Part shown: piece by piece, positions 1-8,123 of the stretch
Layout of the letters: each line of letters starts with the position of its first letter
How positions within the stretch are numbered: the stretch's first letter is position 1
Assembly: GCA_036652035.1 (NCBI GenBank)
Contig: JAVVWR010000034.1
Location: 1 to 32,178, forward strand
Source: JAEZVV01 sp036652035
Lineage (GTDB): Bacteria; Pseudomonadota; Gammaproteobacteria; Burkholderiales; Burkholderiaceae_F
Reading direction: 5' to 3'
DNA: 32,178 nt
Position numbers and translations under genes: made by a program
The notes under the pieces: model-generated
Database searches by the model: none
The model's input: the letters and a program-made list of their open reading frames with translations, nothing else
What the model was told of the DNA's origin: nothing

Positions 1-14
1 CGCGGTCGCGAGAC

Positions 15-1307
<1,293 letters not shown>

Positions 1308-1562
1308 GGCGTGTCCTTCATGGCCCGCGCCAGCGGGCCGCAACAACAATCTGGAATTCAGTGAAAACGCGCCGACAGTGGCGCGCGGGCCGATTACCGC
1401 GAGGTGCGAGAACTTCGCGGCATGGCGCAAGGCGGCAGGAAAAAGCGCGGCTTCATGAGCTGAATTGTCGCGCCGGGCCCGCAGCGGCGCAAATCGCAGC
1501 CCGGCGGTCCTGCGACACACCACCGGCGACCCGGGTGTTCCCCAGGACGCAAGCGGACCACA
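1308..1562. other. Intergenic leader of serS
   Basis: 255 bases between the thioredoxin-like stop and the serS start. The serS frame continues open through most of it without any SerRS-like sequence, so it is read as untranslated. I see no convincing promoter or terminator hairpin, and no T-box elements. Confidence 0.4.
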
Positions 1563-2212
1563 TCACCACTTGCGGTCGAAGAACTGGTAGAGGCCCGCCT
1601 CGCTCATGTCTCGGGCGTCGCCCACCTCGCCTTCAAGCGTGGCGTAGACGGCGCGGCCGTTGGCGTCGAGCACCGCCAGGGTCGGAATGCCTTTCTTGAG
1701 CGGAACACCGTAGGCCTCGGCCAGATCGAGGTTCTTCTTGAAGCGGCCGACATCGACCTTGACCGTGACCAGTTGCCGATCAACCAGCGCCTTCAAGCGC
1801 CCTTCCTTGATCTGCTGGTCAAGCACGCGGCAGTCGGGGCACCAGTTGGCGCCGAACACGACCATCACCTTCTTGCCCTCGGNNNNNNNNNNNNNNNNNN
1901 NNNNNNNNNNNNNNNNNNNNNNNNNNNNNNNNNNNNNNNNNNNNNNNNNNNNNNNNNNNNNNNNNNNNNNNNNNNNNNNNNNCGGCAGTCGGGGCACCAG
2001 TTGGCGCCGAACACGACCATCACCTTCTTGCCCTCGGCACGCGCGCGCTCGAGCGCGCGAGCGATATCGGCCTTGGCATCGGCCGCCTCGTCGTAGCCCT
2101 GCCACTTGGGAGCGGCCGGTGCCGCTGCGACGCCCTGCGCCGGGCTGGTCTGAGCGAGTGCAGCCAAGGGCAGGAAAGCTGCCGCCAGCAAAGCAGCCAG
2201 GGTCTTAGTCAT
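1563..2212 (-). CDS. Periplasmic thioredoxin-family protein, split by an N spacer
   Basis: A small exported thioredoxin-fold protein, probably a periplasmic thiol oxidoreductase or disulfide reductase. An N-terminal signal peptide (MTKTLAALLAAAFLPLAALA) is followed by a linker and then the thioredoxin active site with CPDC at about residues 73-76 (GANWCPDC) and a cis-Pro stretch (KGIPTLAVLD). The frame is broken only by 100 Ns flanked by duplicate 55-base sequences. Removing 155 bases (spacer plus one copy) rejoins both halves in frame to a 164-residue protein. The ATG at 2212 overlaps the rarA stop by 8 bases, suggesting translational coupling. The substrate partner is not evident. Confidence 0.88.
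1828..1882. repeat. 55-bp direct repeat, left copy (contig-end overlap)
   Basis: Identical over all 55 bases to 1983-2037 and directly abutting the N run. The repeat encodes the thioredoxin active site and is an assembly overlap rather than a biological repeat. Confidence 0.97.
1883..1982. other. 100-N assembly spacer
   Basis: Exactly 100 N characters between two copies of the same 55 bases. The size is the conventional placeholder for an unknown gap, and the true distance appears to be negative (the contigs overlap). Confidence 0.98.
1983..2037. repeat. 55-bp direct repeat, right copy (contig-end overlap)
   Basis: Second exact copy of 1828-1882. Collapsing the two copies restores the thioredoxin-like reading frame. 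Confidence 0.97.
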
Positions 2213-3575
2213 CGATGTCCTTGTCGGGTGCAGTCGGCTTGGCTGGCTTGGCTCGCCCGCTGCGATTGGCCTCCCGCAGCTGCAAGAGGCGCTCGCCGAT
2301 GCGGGCTTCAAGCCCGCGGTCGGTCGGGCGGTACCAGTGAGTGGGCGCCATTCCGTCGGGTAAGTAGCGCTCGCCCGCCGCGAAGCCGCCCGCCTCGTCG
2401 TGCGCGTAACGATAGCCGTCGCCGTAGCCCAAGTCCTTCATCAAGCGCGTCGGCGCGTTGCGCAAATGCATCGGCACCGGGCGGGTGATGTCTTTCTGCA
2501 CCAGGGCGCGCACCTCGTTGTAGGCCTTGTAGACCGCGTTGCTCTTGGCGGCCACCGCCAGATAGACCACCGCCTGCGCCAGCGCCAGCTCGCCCTCGGG
2601 CGAACCGAGGCGTTCGTAAATGTCCGCCGCGTCGCGCGCGAGCTGGGTGGCGCGCGGGTCGGCCAGACCGATGTCTTCGACCGCCATGCGGATCACGCGC
2701 CGCGCGATGTAGCGCGCATCGGCGCCACCGTCGAGCATGCGCACCATCCAGTAGAGCGCGGCATCGGGGTCGGAACCGCGCACCGACTTGTGCAGCGCCG
2801 AGATCTGGTCGTAGAAGTTCTCGCCCCCCTTGTCGAAACGGCGCAGCGTGGCGGGCAGGGCCCGGCGCAGAAACGCGGCGTCGAGCCGACCAACCTTTTT
2901 GTCGTGCGCCATGTTGGCCGCCACGTCCAGGGCGTTGAGAAGACGGCGCGCGTCGCCATCGGCCAGATCGGCCAGGATGCGACGGGCGTCGGCGTCGAGT
3001 TCAAGCCCGGGCAGTTCGCGTTCGAGCGCGCGATCGATCAGCTGCTCGAAGTCGGCGGCGGCGAGCGGCTCCAGCACATATACCGCGGCGCGCGAGAGCA
3101 AGGCGCCAACCACTTCGAAGCTGGGGTTCTCGGTGGTCGCGCCGACAAAAACAAACAGCCCGGCTTCAACGTGCGGCAGAAATGCGTCTTGCTGCGACTT
3201 GGAAAAACGATGAACTTCGTCGACAAACACCACGGTCGGCTTGCCGGTGGCGGCAAGCGTCGCGGTGGCGCGCTCGACCGCGTCGCGAATGTCCTTGACC
3301 CCGCCCAGCACCGCCGAGATCGCAATGAAAGGCAGGCCGAAAGCATCGGCCATGAGCCGCGCCAGCGTGGTCTTGCCCACGCCCGGCGGCCCCCACAGGA
3401 TCATCGAATGCGGGCGGCCGGATTCAAACGCCACCTGCAGCGCCTGCCCCTCGCCCAAGAGGTGACGCTGGCCCACCACTTCGCTGATGTGGCGCGGACG
3501 CAAGCGCTCGGCCAGGGGTTCCGCCATCGATCCCGCCAGCGGTGTGGCTTCAGAGTTGAAAAGATCATTCGTCAT
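2205..3575 (-). CDS. rarA: Replication-associated recombination protein A (RarA/MgsA AAA+ ATPase)
   Basis: Clamp-loader-like AAA+ ATPase acting at stalled replication forks. The 456-residue protein shows Walker A (GPPGVGKT, residues 62-69), Walker B (VVFVDE, about 115-120), sensor 1 (GATTENPSF, about 145-153) and an arginine-finger SRA just after it. The C-terminal RarA signatures (GSDPDAALYWMVRMLDGGAD, RNAPTRLMKDLGYG) are also present, as in full-length family members. The ATG at 3575 has a GAAGGTG ribosome site. Its stop overlaps the thioredoxin-like start. In many betaproteobacteria and other proteobacteria ftsK and lolA precede rarA; here FKBP genes lie divergently upstream instead. Confidence 0.96.
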   Translation of the reverse strand: MTNDLFNSEATPLAGSMAEPLAERLRPRHISEVVGQRHLLGEGQALQVAFESGRPHSMILWGPPGVGKTTLARLMADAFGLPFIAISAVLGGVKDIRDAVERATATLAATGKPTVVFVDEVHRFSKSQQDAFLPHVEAGLFVFVGATTENPSFEVVGALLSRAAVYVLEPLAAADFEQLIDRALERELPGLELDADARRILADLADGDARRLLNALDVAANMAHDKKVGRLDAAFLRRALPATLRRFDKGGENFYDQISALHKSVRGSDPDAALYWMVRMLDGGADARYIARRVIRMAVEDIGLADPRATQLARDAADIYERLGSPEGELALAQAVVYLAVAAKSNAVYKAYNEVRALVQKDITRPVPMHLRNAPTRLMKDLGYGDGYRYAHDEAGGFAAGERYLPDGMAPTHWYRPTDRGLEARIGERLLQLREANRSGRAKPAKPTAPDKDIDD

Positions 3576-3660
3576 GTTGATACACCTTCATTGCAGGCTA
3601 GCATCGCAGCGAGCCCGGCTGCCCTCTCGTGCCTGCACCTCAACCTAATAGGAGTCCGGA

Positions 3661-4131
3661 ATGCTATCGAGTCGTCTCGCATGGTTTGGAATGCTCTTGT
3701 TGAGTCCACTTGGCCTCGCTTTTGCCGCCGAAGCCAACGCCAACGCCAACGCCAACGCCATGATGCAGAAAGCGGCGGCGGCCAAGGGCGCCCAGGTCAC
3801 TGCCGCCGGCGTGGTGCTTACCCCGATCAAAAGTGGCAAAGGCGCCACACCCACCACGGCCGACTGGGTCAAGGTCCATTACACCTTGCGCCACCCGGAC
3901 GGACCGGAAATCGAAAGCTCGCGCCGCCTGGGCCAGCCGGCCGTGGTGGATCTGGCAACAGCCGGCGCCTGCTTTCAGGAAGGCTTGGTCAAGATGAAGG
4001 TCGGCGGCCGCGCCCGCATCACCTGCCCGGCTGCTACCGTTCGCGGCTCGCACGGTTCAAGCATCAAACCGACGCCCGGCCTGCCCTACGAGTTCCAGGT
4101 CGAGCTGCTGGGCATCGTCAAGCACCCCTGA
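3661..4131 (+). CDS. Exported FKBP-type protein with degenerate active site
   Basis: A 156-residue FKBP-fold protein with an N-terminal signal peptide (about residues 1-22), so periplasmic or outer-membrane associated. Directly after the signal lies an Ala-Asn repeat encoded by four GCCAAC units. The FKBP domain starts about residue 45 (GVVLTPIKSGKGATP) and runs to the end (YEFQVELLGI). Compared with the next gene and classical FKBPs, several ligand-pocket residues differ: the FD pair is IE, the pocket Trp is Phe, and the AYG tyrosine is replaced (TVRGS). Isomerase activity is therefore doubtful and a chaperone or scaffold role is possible. An AGGAG site precedes the ATG. It sits 19 bases before the second FKBP gene and arose presumably by tandem duplication. 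Confidence 0.85.
   Translation: MLSSRLAWFGMLLLSPLGLAFAAEANANANANAMMQKAAAAKGAQVTAAGVVLTPIKSGKGATPTTADWVKVHYTLRHPDGPEIESSRRLGQPAVVDLATAGACFQEGLVKMKVGGRARITCPAATVRGSHGSSIKPTPGLPYEFQVELLGIVKHP
3733..3759 (+). repeat. GCCAAC tandem hexanucleotide repeat
   Basis: Four perfect GCCAAC units plus GCC, encoding alternating Ala-Asn just after the signal peptide of the first FKBP gene. A 6-base unit keeps the frame if copy number slips. Confidence 0.9.
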
Positions 4132-4150
4132 TATCCGTAACGGAAACACG

Positions 4151-4588
4151 ATGACTATTCGTTTTGTTCTGGCCGCACTCGCTGCCGTCATTACCCTGCC
4201 CGCCGCCGCGCAGGATGCCGCTCTCGACCAGGCCGCCAAGGAAGCGGGCGCAACCCGCACCAATAGCGGCCTCGTCTACCGATCGCTCAAGGACGGCACG
4301 GGCGCCAGCCCCGCCGCTACCGACACGGTGAAGGTCCACTACAAGGGCAGCTTCCCCGACGGCAAGGAGTTTGACTCCTCGTATGGCCGCGGCCAGCCCG
4401 CCACCTTCCCGCTCAACCAGGTGATCCCGTGCTGGACCGAAGGCGTGCAAAAGATGAAGGTCGGCGGCAAGGCCAAACTCACCTGCCCGGCCTCGATCGC
4501 CTACGGCTCGCGCGGCGCGGGCAAGGTCATCCCGCCCGACGCCACGCTGCAATTCGACGTTGAACTGCTGGGCATCAACGGCAAGTAG
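4151..4588 (+). CDS. Exported FKBP-type peptidyl-prolyl cis-trans isomerase
   Basis: Catalyses cis-trans isomerisation of prolyl bonds during folding of exported proteins. The 145-residue product has a cleavable signal peptide ending in AAAQ (about residue 21) and one FKBP domain with the canonical pocket: VHYKGSF, EFDSSYGRG, the Val-Ile then Trp (QVIPCWTEGV), SIAYGSRG and LQFDVELL. It ends almost immediately after the domain, typical for small Mip-like or FkpA-like single-domain isomerases. It is co-directional with the degenerate paralogue 19 bases upstream and is followed by a strong hairpin terminator, so the two probably form a bicistronic unit. Function is secure; the specific clients are unknown. 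Confidence 0.93.
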   Translation: MTIRFVLAALAAVITLPAAAQDAALDQAAKEAGATRTNSGLVYRSLKDGTGASPAATDTVKVHYKGSFPDGKEFDSSYGRGQPATFPLNQVIPCWTEGVQKMKVGGKAKLTCPASIAYGSRGAGKVIPPDATLQFDVELLGINGK

Positions 4589-4653
4589 GCACGATCGAGG
4601 GCGCCGGAAACGAGCCCTCATGACTTGAGTCGGCCGCTTGCCGCGGTGAAGCT

Positions 4654-4691
4654 GAAAAGGCCCGTTCGGCGCCCATCGAGCGGGCCTTTTC
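4654..4691 (+). terminator. Hairpin terminator after the FKBP pair
   Basis: A perfect 11-bp stem (GAAAAGGCCCG with CGGGCCTTTTC) around a 16-base loop, 65 bases after the second FKBP stop. The A and T tracts lie within the stem ends, so it could work in both directions. Confidence 0.8.
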
Positions 4692-4739
4692 ACGCCGGCC
4701 AATTTTGACCGGCAACCAGCACCGACGCAGGAGAGCGCC

Positions 4740-5531
4740 ATGCCAGCACTGGAATTGGGTTCGAGCGGAACTAAGGTCACAAAGCTGCAACAGGCGCTGC
4801 TCGATGCCGGCTTTCCCCCCGGCGCAATCGATGGCGACTTTGGCGCAGGCACCGAAGCTGCGGTGATCGCCTATCAGCGCAGCCAGGGCTTGCTCGCCGA
4901 CGGCAAGGCGGGTCCACGCACCCAGGCCGCTCTCGGTCTGGTCAAGACCGACAAACTGCCATCGGTACTGGACAAAATCGATGTTCAGATCGTGGCGCAA
5001 ATGTTTCCTCACACGCCGCTGGGCGCGATCAAGAGAAATCTTCCTTTCGTGCTCGCCGCGCTGGAGGAAGCGAAGCTGGTCGACCCACCGATGGTCTTGA
5101 TGGCGCTCGCCACTATCCGCGCCGAGACCGAGGGCTTCGAACCCATCGCCGAAGGCCTGTCGCGCTTTAACACCTCACCCAACGGCCATCCCTTCGATCT
5201 CTATGACATGCGCGCCGACCTTGGCAATCGCGGCACGCCCGACGGTGACGACTTCAAGGGCCGCGGCTTTATCCAACTCACCGGCCGCGCCAACTACCAG
5301 ACTTACGGCGAACGTCTGGGAATCGACCTGGAAAACCACCCTGACCTGGCCAGCGATCCCAAGGTTGCAGCCCGCGTTCTGGCGGCGTTTCTAAAAGACA
5401 AGGAACTGCGCATCAAAACCGCCCTGCTCGACGATGACCTGCGCGACGCGCGCCGCGCTGTCAATGGCGGCTCGCACGGACTCGACCGATTCTCCGAGGC
5501 GTATGAGATTGGCGACAGCTTGATCGCCTGA
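4740..5531 (+). CDS. Peptidoglycan-binding / GH19-like lysin without signal peptide
   Basis: A 263-residue two-domain cell-wall enzyme. Residues about 3-66 form a PG_binding_1 domain (LELGSSGTKVTKLQQALL, IDGDFGAGTEAAVIAYQ, DGKAGPRTQAAL). Residues about 90-260 resemble glycoside hydrolase family 19 chitinase/endolysin domains, with a candidate catalytic Glu in ATIRAETEGF and the GRGFIQLTGRANY signature. There is no signal peptide or membrane segment, as in phage endolysins or effector-type hydrolases, so export would need a holin, a secretion system or lysis. A GGAG site lies just upstream of the ATG. No other phage gene is visible nearby. The domain call is strong; the biological role is inferred. 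Confidence 0.85.
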   Translation: MPALELGSSGTKVTKLQQALLDAGFPPGAIDGDFGAGTEAAVIAYQRSQGLLADGKAGPRTQAALGLVKTDKLPSVLDKIDVQIVAQMFPHTPLGAIKRNLPFVLAALEEAKLVDPPMVLMALATIRAETEGFEPIAEGLSRFNTSPNGHPFDLYDMRADLGNRGTPDGDDFKGRGFIQLTGRANYQTYGERLGIDLENHPDLASDPKVAARVLAAFLKDKELRIKTALLDDDLRDARRAVNGGSHGLDRFSEAYEIGDSLIA

Positions 5532-5545
5532 TCCGCCGCATCCGA

Positions 5546-5587
5546 TCGACATTCAATGAACCGACTCATCGTTGAAATGAGTGTCGA
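5546..5587 (+). other. Stem-loop after the lysin gene
   Basis: TCGACA/TGTCGA (6 bp) encloses TTCAATGA/TCGTTGAA (8 bp with one G-T pair) around a 9-base loop, with a 5-base bulge on the 3' side. It begins 15 bases after the lysin stop. It lacks a T tract, so it may be a weak terminator or an mRNA 3'-end structure. Confidence 0.45.
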
Positions 5588-5593
5588 AACCTC

Positions 5594-5660
5594 TTACACC
5601 GGCAGCGAACCACCCCTCGGATAAGCGTAATAAACAACGAAAAATCAAATCGTTACACCG
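5594..5660 (+). promoter_or_regulatory. Possible activator-binding repeats upstream of the sigma-54 promoter
   Basis: The octamer TTACACCG occurs at 5594-5601 and 5653-5660, both upstream of the -24/-12 element at 5673. Sigma-54 activators such as PrsR bind upstream repeats, so these are candidate enhancer sites. This rests on position and repetition only. Confidence 0.3.
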
Positions 5661-5672
5661 TTTTTTAGAAGC

Positions 5673-5688
5673 TGGCACAGGAACTGCT
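5673..5688 (+). promoter_or_regulatory. Sigma-54 (-24/-12) promoter of the PEP-CTERM gene
   Basis: TGGCAC followed by CTGCT places GG (5674-5675) and GC (5686-5687) exactly 10 bases apart, the strict RpoN spacing, and the -24 half is a full consensus match. A start site about 12 bases downstream would give a leader near 46 bases before the ATG at 5745. A sigma-54 activator of the PrsR type is encoded in the same window. Confidence 0.8.
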
Positions 5689-5744
5689 TAAAGAAAGCGC
5701 GGCTAGCAAACGCAGCCGAACATGACGAGCCCAAGGAGAAATTC

Positions 5745-6479
5745 ATGAAACGTGTCCTGACAACCATGGCGTTTGCAATTGGTCTCGCTACCGCGGCGAC
5801 CGCAGCCCATGCTGACTTCCTGTTCGACAATTTCAGTGACGATCAAGGTCCGGTGATCGACAACTCGATCGGCGGCATCGTCAGCAGCGGTTATCAGGCT
5901 GTCTCGGCTGGCAACACCGATATCGCCAATTTCTACCGCCAACTGGCCACCAGCCTTACTGGCGGCGCACCCGGATCCAAGATCGAAGCTCATGTGATTG
6001 GTGGCTTGTTCAATTCATCGCAGAGCACACCCAACGCGACCGGCTTCTCGACCGTTGACTGGCGTATCGGCGCCACCGGCACAGGCACCGCCAACCTGTC
6101 GGCCTGGCAAAGCCTGGCGCTGTCGGTTCAGATCGCGGCGGCTGACATCGCCAATGGCGCGATCCGCTTCTTCCTGGTTGACGCCGACGGCACCTCGATC
6201 CAGACCGTGATGAACATTGCGGCGCCCATCATTTTTGGATCGCCGCAGACCTTCAACAAGAACTTTTCCGACTTTTCCGTGGTCAACGCCGGCACCACCG
6301 CCGGCTTTGATTGGACTCAGTTCAAGAACGCTGCGCTGACCATCGACGGTCAGGCCATTCCGTCGCTGGACGTCTCGATCGACATCATCAAGGCCGTTCC
6401 CGAGCCCGGTTCGCTGGCGCTGCTCGGCACCGCGCTCGCTGGCATCGCTTTTGTCAGCCGGCGCCGTCGTCAGCAATAG
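5745..6479 (+). CDS. PEP-CTERM sorting-domain exported protein
   Basis: A 244-residue secreted protein that should be processed by exosortase and displayed or released in the exopolysaccharide matrix. It has a signal peptide (about residues 1-23, ending AHA) and a Ser/Thr/Asn/Gly-rich middle without a recognised enzyme fold. It ends in a textbook PEP-CTERM tail: VPEP at about 218-221, a hydrophobic helix (LALLGTALAGIAFV) and a basic RRRR cluster at the end. An AAGGAG site precedes the ATG. It is a single-gene unit with its own sigma-54 promoter and terminator, convergent with the polysaccharide-regulatory operon. The sorting call is very strong; the function of the mature protein is unknown. 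Confidence 0.95.
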   Translation: MKRVLTTMAFAIGLATAATAAHADFLFDNFSDDQGPVIDNSIGGIVSSGYQAVSAGNTDIANFYRQLATSLTGGAPGSKIEAHVIGGLFNSSQSTPNATGFSTVDWRIGATGTGTANLSAWQSLALSVQIAAADIANGAIRFFLVDADGTSIQTVMNIAAPIIFGSPQTFNKNFSDFSVVNAGTTAGFDWTQFKNAALTIDGQAIPSLDVSIDIIKAVPEPGSLALLGTALAGIAFVSRRRRQQ

Positions 6480-6506
6480 CCGCCAGCCGTCATTAAGTGC
6501 GTAACG

Positions 6507-6534
6507 AAAAGCGCGGCCTTCGGGCCGCGTTTTT
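6507..6534. terminator. Bidirectional hairpin terminator
   Basis: CGCGGCC-TTCG-GGCCGCG, a 7-bp GC stem closed by a stable TTCG loop, preceded by AAAA and followed by TTTTT. It lies between the convergent PEP-CTERM gene and the DUF218 gene and can serve both. Confidence 0.9.
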
Positions 6535-6545
6535 CTTTGGCTCAG

Positions 6546-7307
6546 TTACAGCTTCCGTGCGAGCAAACCGCACCACTCATAAATGACCCAGCTGCTGTCT
6601 TCGAGCGAACGGACGCCGGGAAGAAAATCACCCAGCAACCAGGGACCATCGAGTCGAACCAGTTGTGTCGGTGCCATGACAGGCTGGAGCCCCGCTTCGG
6701 CAAACTCCGCCGCCACCCGCGGAACATCGAAACCGTGGACCACGAGCACGACGCGGGAGATGCCTTCACGCCGCAGAATCTCGGCGCTTTTCATGGCGTT
6801 CTCATGCGTATTGCGCGATGTGTCCTCAAGCCAGCGCACTGGAACGCCCCACTCGCCAACCAAGGCCTCTCGCATCAAATCGGCTTCGGTGCGCGTATCA
6901 CTCTTGACGCTGCCGCCGCTCACCAACACCGGCAGGCGCAGTTCGCGCGCGAGCCGGGCCCCGTATCGAACCCGCTCCAGGGTCAGACGGCCCAGCGTGT
7001 CGCCGCCATACTCGAGCGCGTTGCGCCGAACCCCGCCCCCCAAGATGACAATCGCCTGTGCATGGCGAGCCGCCTCGAGACTGACGGGCTGAGTCGGGCT
7101 CAGGCTGGCCAGCAGCCACGCTGCCACCGCGGGCAGCGATAACAGCCAAAGCAACAGCGCGCCCAGAGCCGCGATCCACCCGCCGGCCCGGCGCCAGCGC
7201 CAGCGCGCGAGGAGTAGACCAGCGAACACCAACAGCAAGGGCCCGGCGGGCGGCAGAACCAGCGCCTTGACCACAGCCTTGACCCACGCGATGGCGTCCA
7301 AGCTCAC
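6546..7307 (-). CDS. ElyC/SanA/YdcF-family (DUF218) membrane protein
   Basis: The family is linked to envelope biogenesis; ElyC affects lipid-carrier-dependent peptidoglycan and enterobacterial antigen synthesis. The product has two N-terminal membrane segments (about residues 8-26 and 35-58) and then a DUF218 domain with AIVILGGGVRR, LERVRYGARLARE, VLVSGGSV, TRTEADLM, and the EDTSRNTHENA signature. I chose the GTG at 7307, which has an AGG site and follows the protease stop by four bases; a TTG at 7328 would add seven residues and overlap that stop. It is the last gene of the minus-strand operon. A role in recycling or controlling undecaprenyl-linked intermediates of the exopolysaccharide is plausible but inferred. 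Confidence 0.85.
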   Translation of the reverse strand: MSLDAIAWVKAVVKALVLPPAGPLLLVFAGLLLARWRWRRAGGWIAALGALLLWLLSLPAVAAWLLASLSPTQPVSLEAARHAQAIVILGGGVRRNALEYGGDTLGRLTLERVRYGARLARELRLPVLVSGGSVKSDTRTEADLMREALVGEWGVPVRWLEDTSRNTHENAMKSAEILRREGISRVVLVVHGFDVPRVAAEFAEAGLQPVMAPTQLVRLDGPWLLGDFLPGVRSLEDSSWVIYEWCGLLARKL

Positions 7308-7311
7308 TCGC

Positions 7312-8103
7312 CTAACTGACGCCCGCAAGAAGCTCGCGCAAGTACCGCACCGGGATCGCGTAGCTGATGCCCGAGGGCTGCGACAGCGCGGATTCCTTGG
7401 TGCCCTTGACGAACACCATGTTGATCACGCCCACCACGGCACCGCTCGCGGCGTCGTAGAGCGGACTGCCACTGTTGCCGGGATACGCCGTGGCGTCGAG
7501 CTGGTAGATCGGGAAGGGGCCTTTGGAGAGCCGGCGGATGGTTTTGGCATCGAGCTCACGCGAGTTCCCGGGCGCAATCGCAATCGGTGTCACCGCCGCG
7601 ATCATGGCTTGATGCGTGGCCGGATTGACACCCAGCACCGTGCCGATCGGGAACCCGGTAAAGAGCAGGCGATCGCCATCGCGCAAATAGGCATCGGGCG
7701 CAAGCTCGAGCGCAGGGATCGGTTCTCCCACCAGCTTGAGCAAGGCCAGATCGTGTTCAGGATCAACCGCCACCCGCGTGGCCATCCGCGGTTGAGCCGG
7801 CTTGCCATCGGCTCCCGGCTGAACCACCACCATGGATTCCGGCGCAGCGCCGCTATCGAGCAAGCCATCGACCACATGGGCGTTGGTCGCGATCAGAGAA
7901 CCATTGCCCACCGCGAACCCGGTCCCGCGGAATAAAAAGGGCGGCGAACGGGTGCGCTGGACCGATCCCACCGCAACCAAACCGGCCTTGACCCGGTCAA
8001 TCGCCCGTGGCGCCTGTGCGCGCGCATCAGGCAACCAGGGCAGTCCCGACATGGCGAGCAAGTGCCCCAGGGCACGGCGACGATCGATCCAGATGGACTC
8101 CAT
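7312..8103 (-). CDS. Exported trypsin-like serine protease (S1 family)
   Basis: A 263-residue trypsin-fold protease with a complete catalytic triad: His76 (ATNAHVV), Asp118 (DPEHDLALL) and Ser211 (YPGNSGSPL). The N-terminus MESIWIDRRRALGHLLAM resembles a Tat-type signal and ends in ARAQA, so the enzyme is probably periplasmic. There is no PDZ domain, unlike DegP. The ATG at 8103 has GGGAGAG 4 to 10 bases upstream; starts further upstream would reach into the epimerase gene stop. It lies 20 bases after the epimerase gene and almost touches the DUF218 gene, so it is co-transcribed with the PrsK/PrsR/PrsT genes. Cleavage of matrix or regulatory proteins is a guess. Confidence 0.87.
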   Translation of the reverse strand: MESIWIDRRRALGHLLAMSGLPWLPDARAQAPRAIDRVKAGLVAVGSVQRTRSPPFLFRGTGFAVGNGSLIATNAHVVDGLLDSGAAPESMVVVQPGADGKPAQPRMATRVAVDPEHDLALLKLVGEPIPALELAPDAYLRDGDRLLFTGFPIGTVLGVNPATHQAMIAAVTPIAIAPGNSRELDAKTIRRLSKGPFPIYQLDATAYPGNSGSPLYDAASGAVVGVINMVFVKGTKESALSQPSGISYAIPVRYLRELLAGVS

Positions 8104-8123
8104 GCGCTCTCCCGACCCCGACA

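Noticed and set aside
2400..4154. A 584-codon plus-strand open frame across rarA and the first FKBP gene
   Set aside because: Composition is Arg/His/Gln-rich as typical of antisense GC-rich frames, and it crosses two well-supported genes.
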